64,000 nt of DNA from an uncultured Cytophagales bacterium (GTDB lineage: Bacteria; Bacteroidota; Bacteroidia; Cytophagales; Cyclobacteriaceae). The notes beneath the pieces are model-generated. The model did no database searches. It saw only the letters and a program-made list of their open reading frames with translations, and was not told the origin of the DNA. The translations under genes and the position numbers were made by a program. The stretch is taken from the NCBI GenBank assembly GCA_913057175.1, contig CAJXNP010000020.1, positions 1 to 64,000 of the forward strand. The letters run 5' to 3'. Every line of letters begins with the position of its first letter. Position 1 is the first letter of the stretch. Shown piece by piece: positions 1 to 7,031 of the stretch.

Positions 1-377
1 GATACTCTCAATAAAAGAAACCTCAATGTCTTTCATAACCTCGAACTAATCGCCAATTTTAATACCTGAGTAGTTACGGAAATTTTATAGGTAGAATATT
101 ATCTGATTATCATTGTCAAATAAAAGGTTAGTCTATTTCTTTCTCTGAGGACTCGTCCAAAGTCTAATTGAAAGTAGAAAATAAGTGGAAATTACTTCAC
201 TTTTTTATTCCTCAATTCATGATCTTGATCAGTGCAACTATTAATTCAACAATTATCTTTGATCAAGTTAAAAGAATGGATATTTTACTTGAAATAGATT
301 TAAATTAATTGGATTTTAGGATAAAAGACCAGGAAGAATCTGACATACATTTTCTAAACATATAAATAAAAATAAGC
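1..377. other. AT-rich non-coding stretch
   Basis: No convincing reading frame, RNA or repeat was found in this leading stretch. It is AT-rich with short homopolymer runs and is presumably the promoter region of the small gene starting at 378. No ribosome binding site is obvious before that ATG, which is normal for Bacteroidetes. Confidence 0.5.
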
Positions 378-713
378 ATGGCTAAAATAGGAACCTTAGA
401 CTTCACCGGTATCTCGGGACACATTTACACATTCAATGTGTACCCGATGAACTATCAGCTACCAGATAAAGAAGCCGTATATTTTGTCACTCATCGAACC
501 ATAAAAGCCGATTCAAGTGTAGATCATATTCTCATATTTGTGGGTGAAACCCCGAACCTGGCCAAAGAATTTGTCAAACATTCAAAGTCTGATTGTTTTG
601 ATAAAGAAACTGCCAATTGCATTTGCGTGTATTGGGAGGACCATACTGATACCCGCATCAACATTAAAGAGGACTTATTAAATCACTATCACCCTCCGTG
701 CAACGACTTTTAA
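378..713 (+). CDS. small GIY-YIG-like protein
   Basis: A 111-residue soluble protein. The order YFVTHR (about residue 36), IFVGET (about 55), a conserved H-x-K-x-DCF stretch and a final PPCND motif resemble a family of short bacterial proteins that look like a GIY-YIG fold (Y-[VI]-T-x-R, then an [IV]-G-[EQ]-T strand). No function is known to me. The usual nuclease residues are only partly present, so activity cannot be claimed. Its 3' end overlaps the convergent M50 protease gene by 50 bp. Family assignment is by motif memory only. Confidence 0.6.
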   Translation: MAKIGTLDFTGISGHIYTFNVYPMNYQLPDKEAVYFVTHRTIKADSSVDHILIFVGETPNLAKEFVKHSKSDCFDKETANCICVYWEDHTDTRINIKEDLLNHYHPPCNDF

Positions 714-1980
714 AACCAGCCATTTGCCCGGGAGGCTCTCCCTCTCGGGCATTATAATTATCTTCCTCAATTTCTCCAATATTAAAAGGGCTGGAAGAAA
801 AAGATACAACAAAAATAGCTATGGCAAACCAGCCCAGGACTTTTCTCCCAAATCCAAGCTTTACCTCCTCATTGGCGGGTGGATGGTCAATTCCCAAAAA
901 TCTGCCAACTACCAATCCGAAGAGTAAATAGACGTAGCTATTTAGTCTCACATCGATGAAATGCGAGCCGACATACTGTAGCAGGAAGACCCATATAACG
1001 AGAAGGAGTCGTTTTCCAAATTCCGGTGTGATATAAGAAAAGACAAGATTCAGGTAAATAAAGTATAAAGTTCCAAACAACAGTAATTGATTAATTGTCA
1101 ATGATGGTGTTATGACTCCAAAACCGGCAAAAACAATAAAGAGGACAAAAAAGATTCTAAATGCCCATCTACTTTGTTTATAACCCAACAGGCCATACAA
1201 AACGTGCCCTCCATCCAGCTGTCCAACAGGAAGCAGGTTCAATGCAGTAAAAAACAGGGCCAGGTATCCGGCAAACAACCAAGGGAAGTGGTAGAGTTCA
1301 TGCATGTTAGGAACCCTTTCCGGATCAGGAGCCACATGTTCGATAAATGCATCAAAAAGTAAGTTTGACCCTAATGTAAGTGAACCTTCGGTGTTGAAAT
1401 AAATTGTATCCGGAAGCTGTTCCAGGAACTCGGCATCAAGATGCTGAAGGTCATTTTTGAACAATATAGTATCAAGGTCATAAACGATATCCTCGTAATT
1501 GTCGCCAAAGATCTGGTATTCAGGATGTAGCTCGAATATGTATTCCTTCGGAGGAAGGGTATAAAATCCATAAAAAAGCACCGCCAATGCAATGACAAAT
1601 CCTGCTAAGGGACCAGCAATTCCTATATCAAAAAATTCGAGGGTTGTTTTTGGTTTTTCCTTTATTTTAATGAACGCTCCCATGGTGCCAAAAGAGGGCA
1701 TGGGGACACCCAGAAAGCCTAACCACATTGGGATATAAAAGGGTAGAGTAACTTTTATCTGATAATACTTTGCCGTTAAATAATGGCCAAATTCGTGCGC
1801 AGTGAGGATAAGAAGAAATGGAAGTGAAAACTCCAATCCTCCGACAAAATTTTCCCATGACATTCCATACTCACCAGGTAAAAACAAATATCTGCCATAC
1901 ATCCATTCCGCACCGGCAAAGGTGGTTGTGATGATGGTAATGAGAAATAAGATGATATGTTTTCTGTGCTTTTTAGACAC
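664..1980 (-). CDS. site-2 protease family (M50) membrane metallopeptidase
   Basis: A 438-residue polytopic membrane protein. The zinc motif HEFGH lies at about residues 63-67 in a hydrophobic segment (LTAHEFGHY). The second M50 motif, with the third zinc ligand, is NLLPVGQLDGGH at about residue 250. Both are diagnostic of intramembrane site-2 proteases, and the overall plan is the large type seen in Bacteroidetes and plants, with a long loop between the motifs. Known relatives cleave membrane-bound substrates within the bilayer; the substrate here is unknown. It is probably co-transcribed with the HAD gene, whose stop overlaps this start by 8 bp. The C-terminal 30 residues are polar and run antisense to the end of the 378-713 gene. 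Confidence 0.88.
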   Translation of the reverse strand: MSKKHRKHIILFLITIITTTFAGAEWMYGRYLFLPGEYGMSWENFVGGLEFSLPFLLILTAHEFGHYLTAKYYQIKVTLPFYIPMWLGFLGVPMPSFGTMGAFIKIKEKPKTTLEFFDIGIAGPLAGFVIALAVLFYGFYTLPPKEYIFELHPEYQIFGDNYEDIVYDLDTILFKNDLQHLDAEFLEQLPDTIYFNTEGSLTLGSNLLFDAFIEHVAPDPERVPNMHELYHFPWLFAGYLALFFTALNLLPVGQLDGGHVLYGLLGYKQSRWAFRIFFVLFIVFAGFGVITPSLTINQLLLFGTLYFIYLNLVFSYITPEFGKRLLLVIWVFLLQYVGSHFIDVRLNSYVYLLFGLVVGRFLGIDHPPANEEVKLGFGRKVLGWFAIAIFVVSFSSSPFNIGEIEEDNYNAREGEPPGQMAGFKSRCTEGDSDLISPL

Positions 1981-2608
1981 TTCCGTTGATACCTGGCAGC
2001 ATGTTTTGTGTCAAAAAATTCCTTTTAACCAGGACCGTTTTAATACCTAATTTTTCTGCGGTATCAATGTTTTCCTGCTTATCATCATAAAAAATGGCTT
2101 TTTCCGGGCTCACTTTCATCTCTTCCAAAACCTCCTCATAAATATCAGTGTCCGGTTTCCGCTTATTCATGTTGCAGCTATAAAACAACCTGTCAAATAT
2201 CAATTGTGGATGCTCATAAGGCGTTTGTTGACTAAAAATTTGATGAAAAGAATCTACGTGAATAATATTGGTGTTGCTCAGAATGCAAAGTTTGTAATCA
2301 TTTTTAAGGGAATCAATCCACGAAAATCGATCAACAGGAATATCCAAAAGCATGGCATTCCACGCTGCATCAATTTCTTCATCCTGAAGGGGTTTGGGTG
2401 TTAGTTCGCGGATGTGGTCCCTGAATTGTTCACAGGAAATATTTCCCTTTTCATACTCCATGTAAAAGCTCTGGTTGAGCTGTGCTTCCTCCAAAATATC
2501 AAAGCCTTCACCTATGAGTTTTTTGAAGGCTTCCAATGTTTTGAAAATATCTAAATTGATGATAACTCCTCCTAAATCGAAGATGATGACTTCTGGTTTT
2601 ACCGGCAT
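1973..2608 (-). CDS. HAD-superfamily phosphatase (YihX-like)
   Basis: A 211-residue cytoplasmic HAD hydrolase. Motif I is IFDLGGVI (residues 9-16), with the nucleophile Asp followed by the L-G-G-V arrangement seen in YihX-type phosphatases. Motif II is LSNTN (about 111), the motif III lysine is in KRKPDTDIY (about 148), and motif IV is FYDDKQEN (about 174). The intervening helical cap is of the small C1 type. Relatives dephosphorylate sugar phosphates such as glucose-1-phosphate; the substrate here is not determined. It is the first gene of a two-gene unit with the M50 protease (8-bp overlap). Confidence 0.85.
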   Translation of the reverse strand: MPVKPEVIIFDLGGVIINLDIFKTLEAFKKLIGEGFDILEEAQLNQSFYMEYEKGNISCEQFRDHIRELTPKPLQDEEIDAAWNAMLLDIPVDRFSWIDSLKNDYKLCILSNTNIIHVDSFHQIFSQQTPYEHPQLIFDRLFYSCNMNKRKPDTDIYEEVLEEMKVSPEKAIFYDDKQENIDTAEKLGIKTVLVKRNFLTQNMLPGINGSV

Positions 2609-2756
2609 TAATTTTAATTTTTATGTTTGTGTATTCGGCTGCAAATATCTAATATTGCACTCCCAAATTCAAGGCGGTCGAAAGGATTGTCGTTTAATGA
2701 ATAAAGATTTATCAAAAACAAAAAATAAACAAATCATTTGAATAAAAATGATTTGC

Positions 2757-2830
2757 GGGCCCATAGCTCAGTTGGTTAGAGCACCTGACTCATAATCAGG
2801 TGGTCCCAGGTTCGAGCCCTGGTGGGCCCA
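2757..2830 (+). tRNA. tRNA with CAT anticodon (Met or lysidine-type Ile)
   Basis: A complete 74-nt cloverleaf. The 7-bp acceptor is GGGCCCA (2757-2763) paired with TGGGCCC (2823-2829). The anticodon stem is CCTGA/TCAGG with loop CTCATAA. The T arm is CCAGG-TTCGAGC-CCTGG and the discriminator is A. CCA is not encoded. A CAT anticodon fits elongator tRNA-Met or tRNA-Ile2 (modified C34), and the sequence alone does not decide between them. A terminator follows immediately. The 3' half and terminator are duplicated about 800 bp downstream in the GIY-YIG debris. Confidence 0.95.
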
Positions 2831-2832
2831 CA

Positions 2833-2864
2833 AAAAAAGCTTCGCTTAATAGTGAAGCTTTTTT
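2833..2864 (+). terminator. terminator after tRNA(CAT)
   Basis: Inverted repeat AAAAAAGCTTC (2833-2843) and GAAGCTTTTTT (2854-2864), ending in a T run. A near-identical copy lies at 3624-3657. Confidence 0.85.
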
Positions 2865-2885
2865 GTTTTAAAACAGCATTTTTCA

Positions 2886-3188
2886 ATGAACTATTGCTAC
2901 ATCATTTTTAGTAAGAAGCTCAACCGTTTTTATATTGGTGCCTGCCATGATAATTTGGACCTGAGGATCGAGAAACATAACAATCATTCTTACGGTAAGA
3001 ACCATTACACCGCTAAAGCAAGTGACTGGGAATTATTTATTTCCATTGAATGTGAAACTTATGATATGGCCAGAAGAATTGAAATGCACATTAAAAGAAT
3101 GAAAAGCAGCAATTATATCAGAAACTTGAAAAAATATCCTGAATTGATTGACAAAATAAAGAATCAATGTAAAAGTCAGAGCACCTGA
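2886..3188 (+). CDS. GIY-YIG nuclease domain protein in tRNA locus
   Basis: A 100-residue protein consisting of one GIY-YIG domain. YCYIIF (residues 3-8) and FYIGA (about 15-19) are the two signature strands, followed by R27 and a lysine-rich C-terminal half ending in RNLKKYPELI. It resembles the UPF0213/YhbQ class of stand-alone GIY-YIG proteins common in Bacteroidetes. It starts 22 nt after the tRNA(CAT) terminator. The last few codons read into a degenerate tRNA fragment beginning about 3178, so the natural C-terminus is accidental tRNA sequence. DNA cleavage activity is known for the fold but not shown for this subgroup. Confidence 0.8.
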   Translation: MNYCYIIFSKKLNRFYIGACHDNLDLRIEKHNNHSYGKNHYTAKASDWELFISIECETYDMARRIEMHIKRMKSSNYIRNLKKYPELIDKIKNQCKSQST

Positions 3189-3243
3189 CTCCCCCGAAAG
3201 CTTTCGGGGCAGGTGGTCGCTGGTTCGAGCCCAGCAGGGCCCA
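3178..3243 (+). pseudogene. degenerate tRNA fragment with palindrome in the anticodon loop
   Basis: The stretch keeps tRNA landmarks: AGAGCACCTGACTC (end of D arm and 5' anticodon arm), CAGGTGGTC, a T arm GCTGG-TTCGAGC-CCAGC and GGGCCCA as the acceptor 3' strand. The 5' third of the tRNA is missing. The anticodon bases are replaced by the 18-bp perfect palindrome CCCCGAAAGCTTTCGGGG (3192-3209). It cannot be a working tRNA. The T-stem differs from the intact tRNA(CAT), so it derives from another tRNA or was rearranged. Antisense translation of it gives the well-known spurious GPAGLEPATT peptide. Confidence 0.85.
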
Positions 3244-3247
3244 CTTC

Positions 3248-3277
3248 AAAGACTGTCAAAAACTGACAGTCTTTTTT
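3248..3277 (+). terminator. terminator after tRNA fragment
   Basis: AAAGACTGTCA (3248-3258) pairs with TGACAGTCTTT (3264-3274), followed by more T residues. It sits directly behind the degenerate tRNA, as a genuine tRNA terminator would. Confidence 0.85.
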
Positions 3278-3289
3278 TATTTTTGTACT

Positions 3290-3589
3290 ATGTACTTTGT
3301 TTATATTCTTTATTCTCCTTCTGCTGATCAATTCTACAAAGGTCAAACAAACGATATTATTGACCGAGTTTACAGGCACAATTCGGAGAAGGAATTTGCT
3401 ACCAAGTCAGGGACTCCATGGATACTATTGTGGAAAACAACAAAACAAAGCAGGGCTGATGCAATGGTTTTAGAAATCAAACTGAAGAACCTAAACCGCT
3501 TCAGAACAATTGAGTTTATTTTGAAGTATAATGATGGCATCCCTGGCCGAGACGAAGCGATGCTCGCGCAAAGCTTGTCTCGGTGCTGA
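3290..3589 (+). CDS. second GIY-YIG nuclease domain protein
   Basis: A 99-residue GIY-YIG domain protein. YFVYILY (residues 2-8) and FYKGQT (about 15-20) are the signature strands; note K instead of I in the second motif (YKG rather than YIG). R27, a Trp-rich strand and the helix with E62 follow as in the family. It is only distantly similar to the 2886 gene, so this is not a simple tandem duplication. Its C-terminal residues (about 83-99) are encoded by a palindromic repeat that leads into another tRNA 3' fragment. It starts 13 nt after a terminator, so it seems transcribed on its own. Confidence 0.78.
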   Translation: MYFVYILYSPSADQFYKGQTNDIIDRVYRHNSEKEFATKSGTPWILLWKTTKQSRADAMVLEIKLKNLNRFRTIEFILKYNDGIPGRDEAMLAQSLSRC

Positions 3590-3623
3590 CCATAGCGTCA
3601 GCATTCGAGCCCTGGTGGGCCCA
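3547..3623 (+). pseudogene. tRNA 3' remnant preceded by two palindromes
   Basis: CCGAGAC (3547-3553) pairs with GTCTCGG (3577-3583), and GCTGAC (3585-3590) with GTCAGC (3597-3602). Directly after comes the T-loop and acceptor 3' strand of the tRNA(CAT) type (TTCGAGC, then CCTGGTGGGCCCA). The 5' two thirds of the tRNA are gone. Together with the fragment at 3178-3243 this makes two tRNA stubs downstream of two GIY-YIG genes. Confidence 0.8.
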
Positions 3624-3712
3624 CAAAAAAAAGCTTCGCTTAATAGTGAAGCTTTTTTGTTTTAAACAGCATTTTTCAATGAACTATTGCTACATCATTT
3701 TTATTAAAAACT
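3604..3712 (+). repeat. direct repeat of 2811-2914 (tRNA end, terminator, GIY-YIG start)
   Basis: From the T-loop through the terminator to the first eight codons of the GIY-YIG gene, this matches 2811-2914 almost base for base. The differences are one extra A before the terminator hairpin and one fewer A in the TTTTAAAA run. The high identity implies a recent duplication or shared cassette boundary. Confidence 0.85.
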
Positions 3713-3729
3713 TGAAAAAAATGGCCTAA
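3679..3729 (+). pseudogene. internally deleted GIY-YIG gene copy
   Basis: The first eight codons equal those of the 2886 gene (MNYCYIIF). The frame then jumps to sequence like the 3' end of that gene (KNLKKM, compare RNLKKY) and stops after 16 codons. All of the central nuclease region is missing. It is best read as a collapsed copy that arose by internal deletion. Confidence 0.75.
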
Positions 3730-3853
3730 GTTGGTATCATGGAAAAAAGACAATACACTCCTACACTGTCCATCCATGCTCTGAATGCTTAAAGGATAAA
3801 ATGATTGATAGAGTACTAGAAAAATTTTGAGATCATACCTTAACAATAGTATT

Positions 3854-4354
3854 TTATTCGCTTCTATTATCTCTTAATTTATCTTTCAACTTTTCCAGAA
3901 AAGATAGATCCTCAACATCTCTTGATTGATTCCTTCCTTTAATAGCGGCCTTTTTAAAAAGAATTAGGTCATCAAGGTCAGCGACATTTAGAACCAACCC
4001 GTCTATTTGCACTTTCTTTGCTCGTTGAAATGCATATATGAAATCAACTACATCAAGTTTCTTAATAATTTCAATTCTCAATGGAGGTTGACCTATTCCA
4101 ACCATTTTTTGAACCAGAAACATTTCCATTTGAATGCTTTCAATCGGAATCCCATAATCTACGCAAGCCGATAACATTTTTGAAGCATTCTCTTTTGTAG
4201 CATTTATAAAAATATCAAGATCGTTGGTTGCTCTTATATGTCCATAGGCTCCCATGGCATATCCACCAATGAGCAAGTATTCTACTTTATGCTTGTTGAG
4301 TTCATGAATAAAATCACGGAAATGGGAAGGAAATCTATTATTTGACCTATTCAT
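3854..4354 (-). CDS. nucleotidyltransferase-fold protein (AbiEii/MNT-like)
   Basis: A 166-residue protein with the polymerase-beta-type motif: LLIGGYAMGAYG (about residues 22-33) followed by TNDLDIFI (about 38-45), i.e. GG-x(n)-D-L-D. This class covers standalone nucleotidyltransferases, including toxin members (AbiEii, MenT, MntA) and many of unknown role. The C-terminal region holds a conserved ADLDDLILFKKAA segment and a final acidic-basic helix. It overlaps the 65-residue gene upstream by 8 bp, so the two are translated together. A toxin-antitoxin role is possible but not shown. Confidence 0.75.
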   Translation of the reverse strand: MNRSNNRFPSHFRDFIHELNKHKVEYLLIGGYAMGAYGHIRATNDLDIFINATKENASKMLSACVDYGIPIESIQMEMFLVQKMVGIGQPPLRIEIIKKLDVVDFIYAFQRAKKVQIDGLVLNVADLDDLILFKKAAIKGRNQSRDVEDLSFLEKLKDKLRDNRSE

Positions 4355-4544
4355 CAGTGGTATAATAGATCTCTCTTACGATGGGATAATTTAGCACATC
4401 TATATTCATCATAGCATAATTGGCAATAATTACTTCACAATAATGCTCAAGATTTTTACTTAAAGTATGAGTCAAAGCTAAATCCACTTCGCTATCCAAG
4501 TAATCTTCGCCTTCATTTATATAATAGATGGTGCGAGTCTTCAT
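4347..4544 (-). CDS. small unknown partner of nucleotidyltransferase
   Basis: A 65-residue acidic protein with no recognised motif. It has many Tyr and Asn residues, no signal peptide and no membrane segment. Its stop overlaps the start of the nucleotidyltransferase gene by 8 bp, the typical tight coupling of a two-gene unit. Position and size would suit an antitoxin or accessory subunit, which is inference from context only. Confidence 0.5.
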   Translation of the reverse strand: MKTRTIYYINEGEDYLDSEVDLALTHTLSKNLEHYCEVIIANYAMMNIDVLNYPIVREIYYTTDE

Positions 4545-4645
4545 TTTGTAAAACTAGCAAAATATTATTTTATTTTGTTTCAAAAAGATTAAGATGATCT
4601 AAGTCAAAATTATCGGATTAACTTAAGTAAAAAGCAATAAATAAA

Positions 4646-4667
4646 GCCTTCTCACTAATGAGAAGGC
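4646..4667 (-). terminator. terminator of lipoprotein gene 1
   Basis: GCCTTCTC (4646-4653) pairs with GAGAAGGC (4660-4667). On the minus strand the stem is followed by TTTATTTATT. It lies about 70 bp downstream of the 4738 stop codon. Confidence 0.8.
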
Positions 4668-4737
4668 CTTTCGGTTTTGGGTTGTATGTTACAATAGTTT
4701 ATTAATTCAAGTTTTGAAGGAAAGTGGATAGTGTTAG

Positions 4738-5289
4738 CTATAAAGCTGGCCATACGGGATCCAGATTATGAATGTTCAGCCTCACGACGGCTCTATGACG
4801 ACTATGGCCGGTCTTTACCAGTTGAATAACGAATTTACCGGAAGCTCCCTGAAATTTCCCCGTTCCGCCATGAACATTACCCGTTAATTCATATCTGGGT
4901 GAATATTCATCCAAACTCTCATTTACTGTTCCATAGATTTCAGAGCCTAAACTGTCCCATATTTTGAAGTCACCATCGCTGATGCGAACATGATTTTCGA
5001 CAGGTTTCAGGACTCGATGATGGTACAATTCCAGTTGTGCATCTCCCATCTGATCCATTTCACCATTTCCTTCCATGAGGACTCTCAACTTAAGATCATC
5101 ATCCAGGATCCCCTGATCAATGATATGATCTTTGAGTATAAAATTCCCCTGAAATGTTTTCTCATTCCTTTTGGGAGTAATTGTATCTTCTGTTAGTTCC
5201 GGCTGATCCTGATCTGTATCATCATCCTGGCACGAAAACAGGTTAACAGCAAATAATGCTGAAAGCAATAGGATTTTAATCGTTTTCAT
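4738..5289 (-). CDS. paralogous lipoprotein 1 of four
   Basis: A 183-residue secreted lipoprotein. The signal peptide ends in a lipobox (LFSC, Cys20), followed by an acidic linker typical of surface-directed Bacteroidetes lipoproteins. The body shares a pattern with three neighbours: a GNF/GEF strand, an R-hydrophobic acidic strand, HHR/GHQK, H-V-R-I-x-D-G-D-F-x-I, SGSEIYG, Y-x-L-x-G-x-(V/I)-x-GGTG(K/R)FxGA, and a C-terminal (Y/H)N-x-D-x-x-P. The repeated beta-strand pattern suggests a small beta barrel or sandwich; no named family is recalled. It has its own promoter (5335-5360) and terminator. Confidence 0.75.
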   Translation of the reverse strand: MKTIKILLLSALFAVNLFSCQDDDTDQDQPELTEDTITPKRNEKTFQGNFILKDHIIDQGILDDDLKLRVLMEGNGEMDQMGDAQLELYHHRVLKPVENHVRISDGDFKIWDSLGSEIYGTVNESLDEYSPRYELTGNVHGGTGKFQGASGKFVIQLVKTGHSRHRAVVRLNIHNLDPVWPAL

Positions 5290-5334
5290 GGTTTTGGTTT
5301 TTTGGTTAATAATTGATTGTTGCTTTTGATGAAT

Positions 5335-5360
5335 GTGTAATGAAATCAGCTTTTATAACT
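5335..5360 (-). promoter_or_regulatory. regulon promoter, lipoprotein 1
   Basis: On the minus strand AGTTAT, 14 bases, TTACAC. This matches GGTTAK-N14-TTACAC found before four other transcription units here. The downstream box ends 45 bp before the ATG. Confidence 0.75.
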
Positions 5361-5420
5361 CATATCCCTGCTTTTTCAGTAAATAATATCCAAACAAAGA
5401 GAAGGATATTTTCTATAATA

Positions 5421-5446
5421 AAAGCCATCCCAAATGGAATGGCTTT
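5421..5446 (-). terminator. terminator of lipoprotein gene 2
   Basis: AAAGCCAT (5421-5428) pairs with ATGGCTTT (5439-5446). On the minus strand it is followed by TTATTATAG. It lies about 60 bp after the stop at 5507. Confidence 0.75.
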
Positions 5447-5506
5447 CAATGTGAGGTAGCGGAAGTAATAAAAATAAAAGTCGAATTATTATGCTGGGAT
5501 TTTGAT

Positions 5507-6049
5507 TTATAAGATTGTTGGATTTTCATCCAGGTTATAAACTCTCGCCTGGATCGTCGCCGTAACCTGACCATTGAATTGATTTTGCAGTGAAATTGTC
5601 AAATATCCCCTCACTCCTTCAAATCTACCCGTCCCACCTGAAATTGAACCATTAAGGGTATATTCAGAGCCTTCAGTACCACCGTCTAACACCTGACTGC
5701 CTGTGGATCCAAATAATTCTGAGCCAGATTCATTTCGGATGATAAAATTTCCATCGATTATGTGGACTTTATTGTTAGCGAAATCGATGATCTTTAAATG
5801 TTCCAGGTTCAGACTCGCTGCCCCAAATTGGTTCAGGTCCCCATCACCTTTCATGTTCATACGCATTTTGACCTCACTCTCATCAGAACCCTCATAACTG
5901 CTCCCGTTTGAAAGTGTAAAATGTCCCTTGATTAATTCTCCCGGTTCATTTTCTGTGCCTGTTGTGGTCACTGTTTCATCATCACAAGAAAATAAAGTCA
6001 CAGCGACTACAGTAGAAATGGCGATAAATAAGGTTTTAATCGTTTTCAT
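5507..6049 (-). CDS. paralogous lipoprotein 2 of four
   Basis: A 180-residue lipoprotein. I chose the ATG at 6049 rather than the upstream in-frame ATG (6112), because the signal peptide MKTIKTLF...LFSC begins there and because 6112 would lie inside the promoter. It has the family pattern: GHFTL, MKGDGDLNQFG, HIIDGNFII, SGSELFG, Y-T-L-N-G-S-I-S-GGTGRFEG and a closing YNLDENP. It is the closest relative of copy 4 (DGEGDFEEFG against GDGDLNQFG). Confidence 0.75.
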   Translation of the reverse strand: MKTIKTLFIAISTVVAVTLFSCDDETVTTTGTENEPGELIKGHFTLSNGSSYEGSDESEVKMRMNMKGDGDLNQFGAASLNLEHLKIIDFANNKVHIIDGNFIIRNESGSELFGSTGSQVLDGGTEGSEYTLNGSISGGTGRFEGVRGYLTISLQNQFNGQVTATIQARVYNLDENPTIL

Positions 6050-6092
6050 GGTTTTTTGGTTTTGGTTAATAATGATGGTTATTTGATGGAAT

Positions 6093-6118
6093 GTGTAATG
6101 AATGTTCTTCATCTAACC
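6093..6118 (-). promoter_or_regulatory. regulon promoter, lipoprotein 2
   Basis: On the minus strand GGTTAG, 14 bases, TTACAC, ending 43 bp before the ATG at 6049. It is one of five perfect-spacing copies. Confidence 0.8.
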
Positions 6119-6180
6119 TTTATCATCAATATTTATGTCGATTCATCCTCATCAAGCATTCTGTCAAGAAATAAAACCCG

Positions 6181-6206
6181 AAAGCCATCCACGAAGGGAC
6201 GGCTTT
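6181..6206 (-). terminator. terminator of lipoprotein gene 3
   Basis: AAAGCCATCC (6181-6190) pairs with GGACGGCTTT (6197-6206) with one mismatch. On the minus strand the stem is followed by CGGGTTTTATTTC. Confidence 0.75.
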
Positions 6207-6245
6207 CTTACTGAGGCTGTGGAAGTATAAAAATTAATTAGGGTG

Positions 6246-6800
6246 TTATTTTGAAATATCAATAGGGTTGATATCCCGATTATAGTATTTCCCATTCGTT
6301 ACAGCACGATATGTATTTCCCTTTTGATGTGTCAATTCTAAATTCAGATACCCTCTGATTCCAGCATATCTACCTGTTCCATCTTTTATTGATCCTTCCA
6401 GCTTATATTTTAGATTGTTTTCAATTTCCTGATAACTGGTGATTCCATGAATCACAGAGCCGTCTCTACTTTCAATTGTGAAACTTCCCGATAAAACCTG
6501 CATTCGACTTTGCGTGGTTTTAATAACTTGTTGATAAGTCACCTTCAAAACTGCAGGATCGGAGTTATTGAGATTTCCTTCACCAATAATTTCCACATCA
6601 TATCGAATACGGTCATTGTGAGCTTCTACAAAATGGTCCTTTAGTTCCATATCAAACTCACCATAAACTAATTCACCAGTTTCCTGGGATATCTGTTTGT
6701 TTTCTTCAATTTCTGGTCTCTCAGGTTCTTCATCGCATGAAAACATGGCTAATGAAAAACCGATTTCCATGGCTAACAATAAAATTTTGATGCTTTTCAT
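6246..6800 (-). CDS. paralogous lipoprotein 3 of four
   Basis: A 184-residue lipoprotein, signal peptide with lipobox MFSC (Cys22) and an acidic linker. The body follows the family pattern but is the most diverged: GELVYGEFDM, VEIIGEGNL, MQVLSGSFTI, DGSVIHG, Y-K-L-E-G-S-I-K-DGTGRYAG, and a final YYNRDINP. A transmembrane or enzymatic motif is absent. Note that D replaces G in the GGTG turn. Own promoter (6844-6869) and terminator. Confidence 0.72.
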   Translation of the reverse strand: MKSIKILLLAMEIGFSLAMFSCDEEPERPEIEENKQISQETGELVYGEFDMELKDHFVEAHNDRIRYDVEIIGEGNLNNSDPAVLKVTYQQVIKTTQSRMQVLSGSFTIESRDGSVIHGITSYQEIENNLKYKLEGSIKDGTGRYAGIRGYLNLELTHQKGNTYRAVTNGKYYNRDINPIDISK

Positions 6801-6843
6801 GATTGTTTTGGCTTTGGTTAATAATAGTTGTATTTGTTTAGTA

Positions 6844-6869
6844 GTGTAATGAGAGTTTCTGATCTAACA
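6844..6869 (-). promoter_or_regulatory. regulon promoter, lipoprotein 3
   Basis: On the minus strand TGTTAG, 14 bases, TTACAC, ending 43 bp before the ATG at 6800. The conserved ATTATTAACCAAA leader segment also occurs here. Confidence 0.75.
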
Positions 6870-6957
6870 GAGGATGATGAAGTTCTGCATCGAATATTCG
6901 GCACTTTCAGGAAGGATAAGTTTTTTGTAATCAATGCTCTACAGCAAATAAAAAAGT

Positions 6958-6982
6958 AAAGCCTTCCTCACCGAAAGGCTTT
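6958..6982 (-). terminator. terminator of lipoprotein gene 4
   Basis: AAAGCCTT (6958-6965) pairs with AAGGCTTT (6975-6982). On the minus strand it is followed by ACTTTTTTATTTGC. It lies about 50 bp after the stop at 7032. Confidence 0.78.
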
Positions 6983-7031
6983 CTCGTTGTAACGATGAAT
7001 GGTGAAAACCCAATTAAGAAATTAATTTAGT

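Noticed and set aside
3176-3379. Minus-strand ORF containing GPAGLEPATT
   Set aside because: It is the antisense translation of degenerate tRNA sequence, a well-known spurious ORF in many genomes.
5507-6112. Longer start of lipoprotein 2
   Set aside because: The upstream ATG at 6112 lies between the two promoter boxes and adds a non-signal extension before the true signal peptide.
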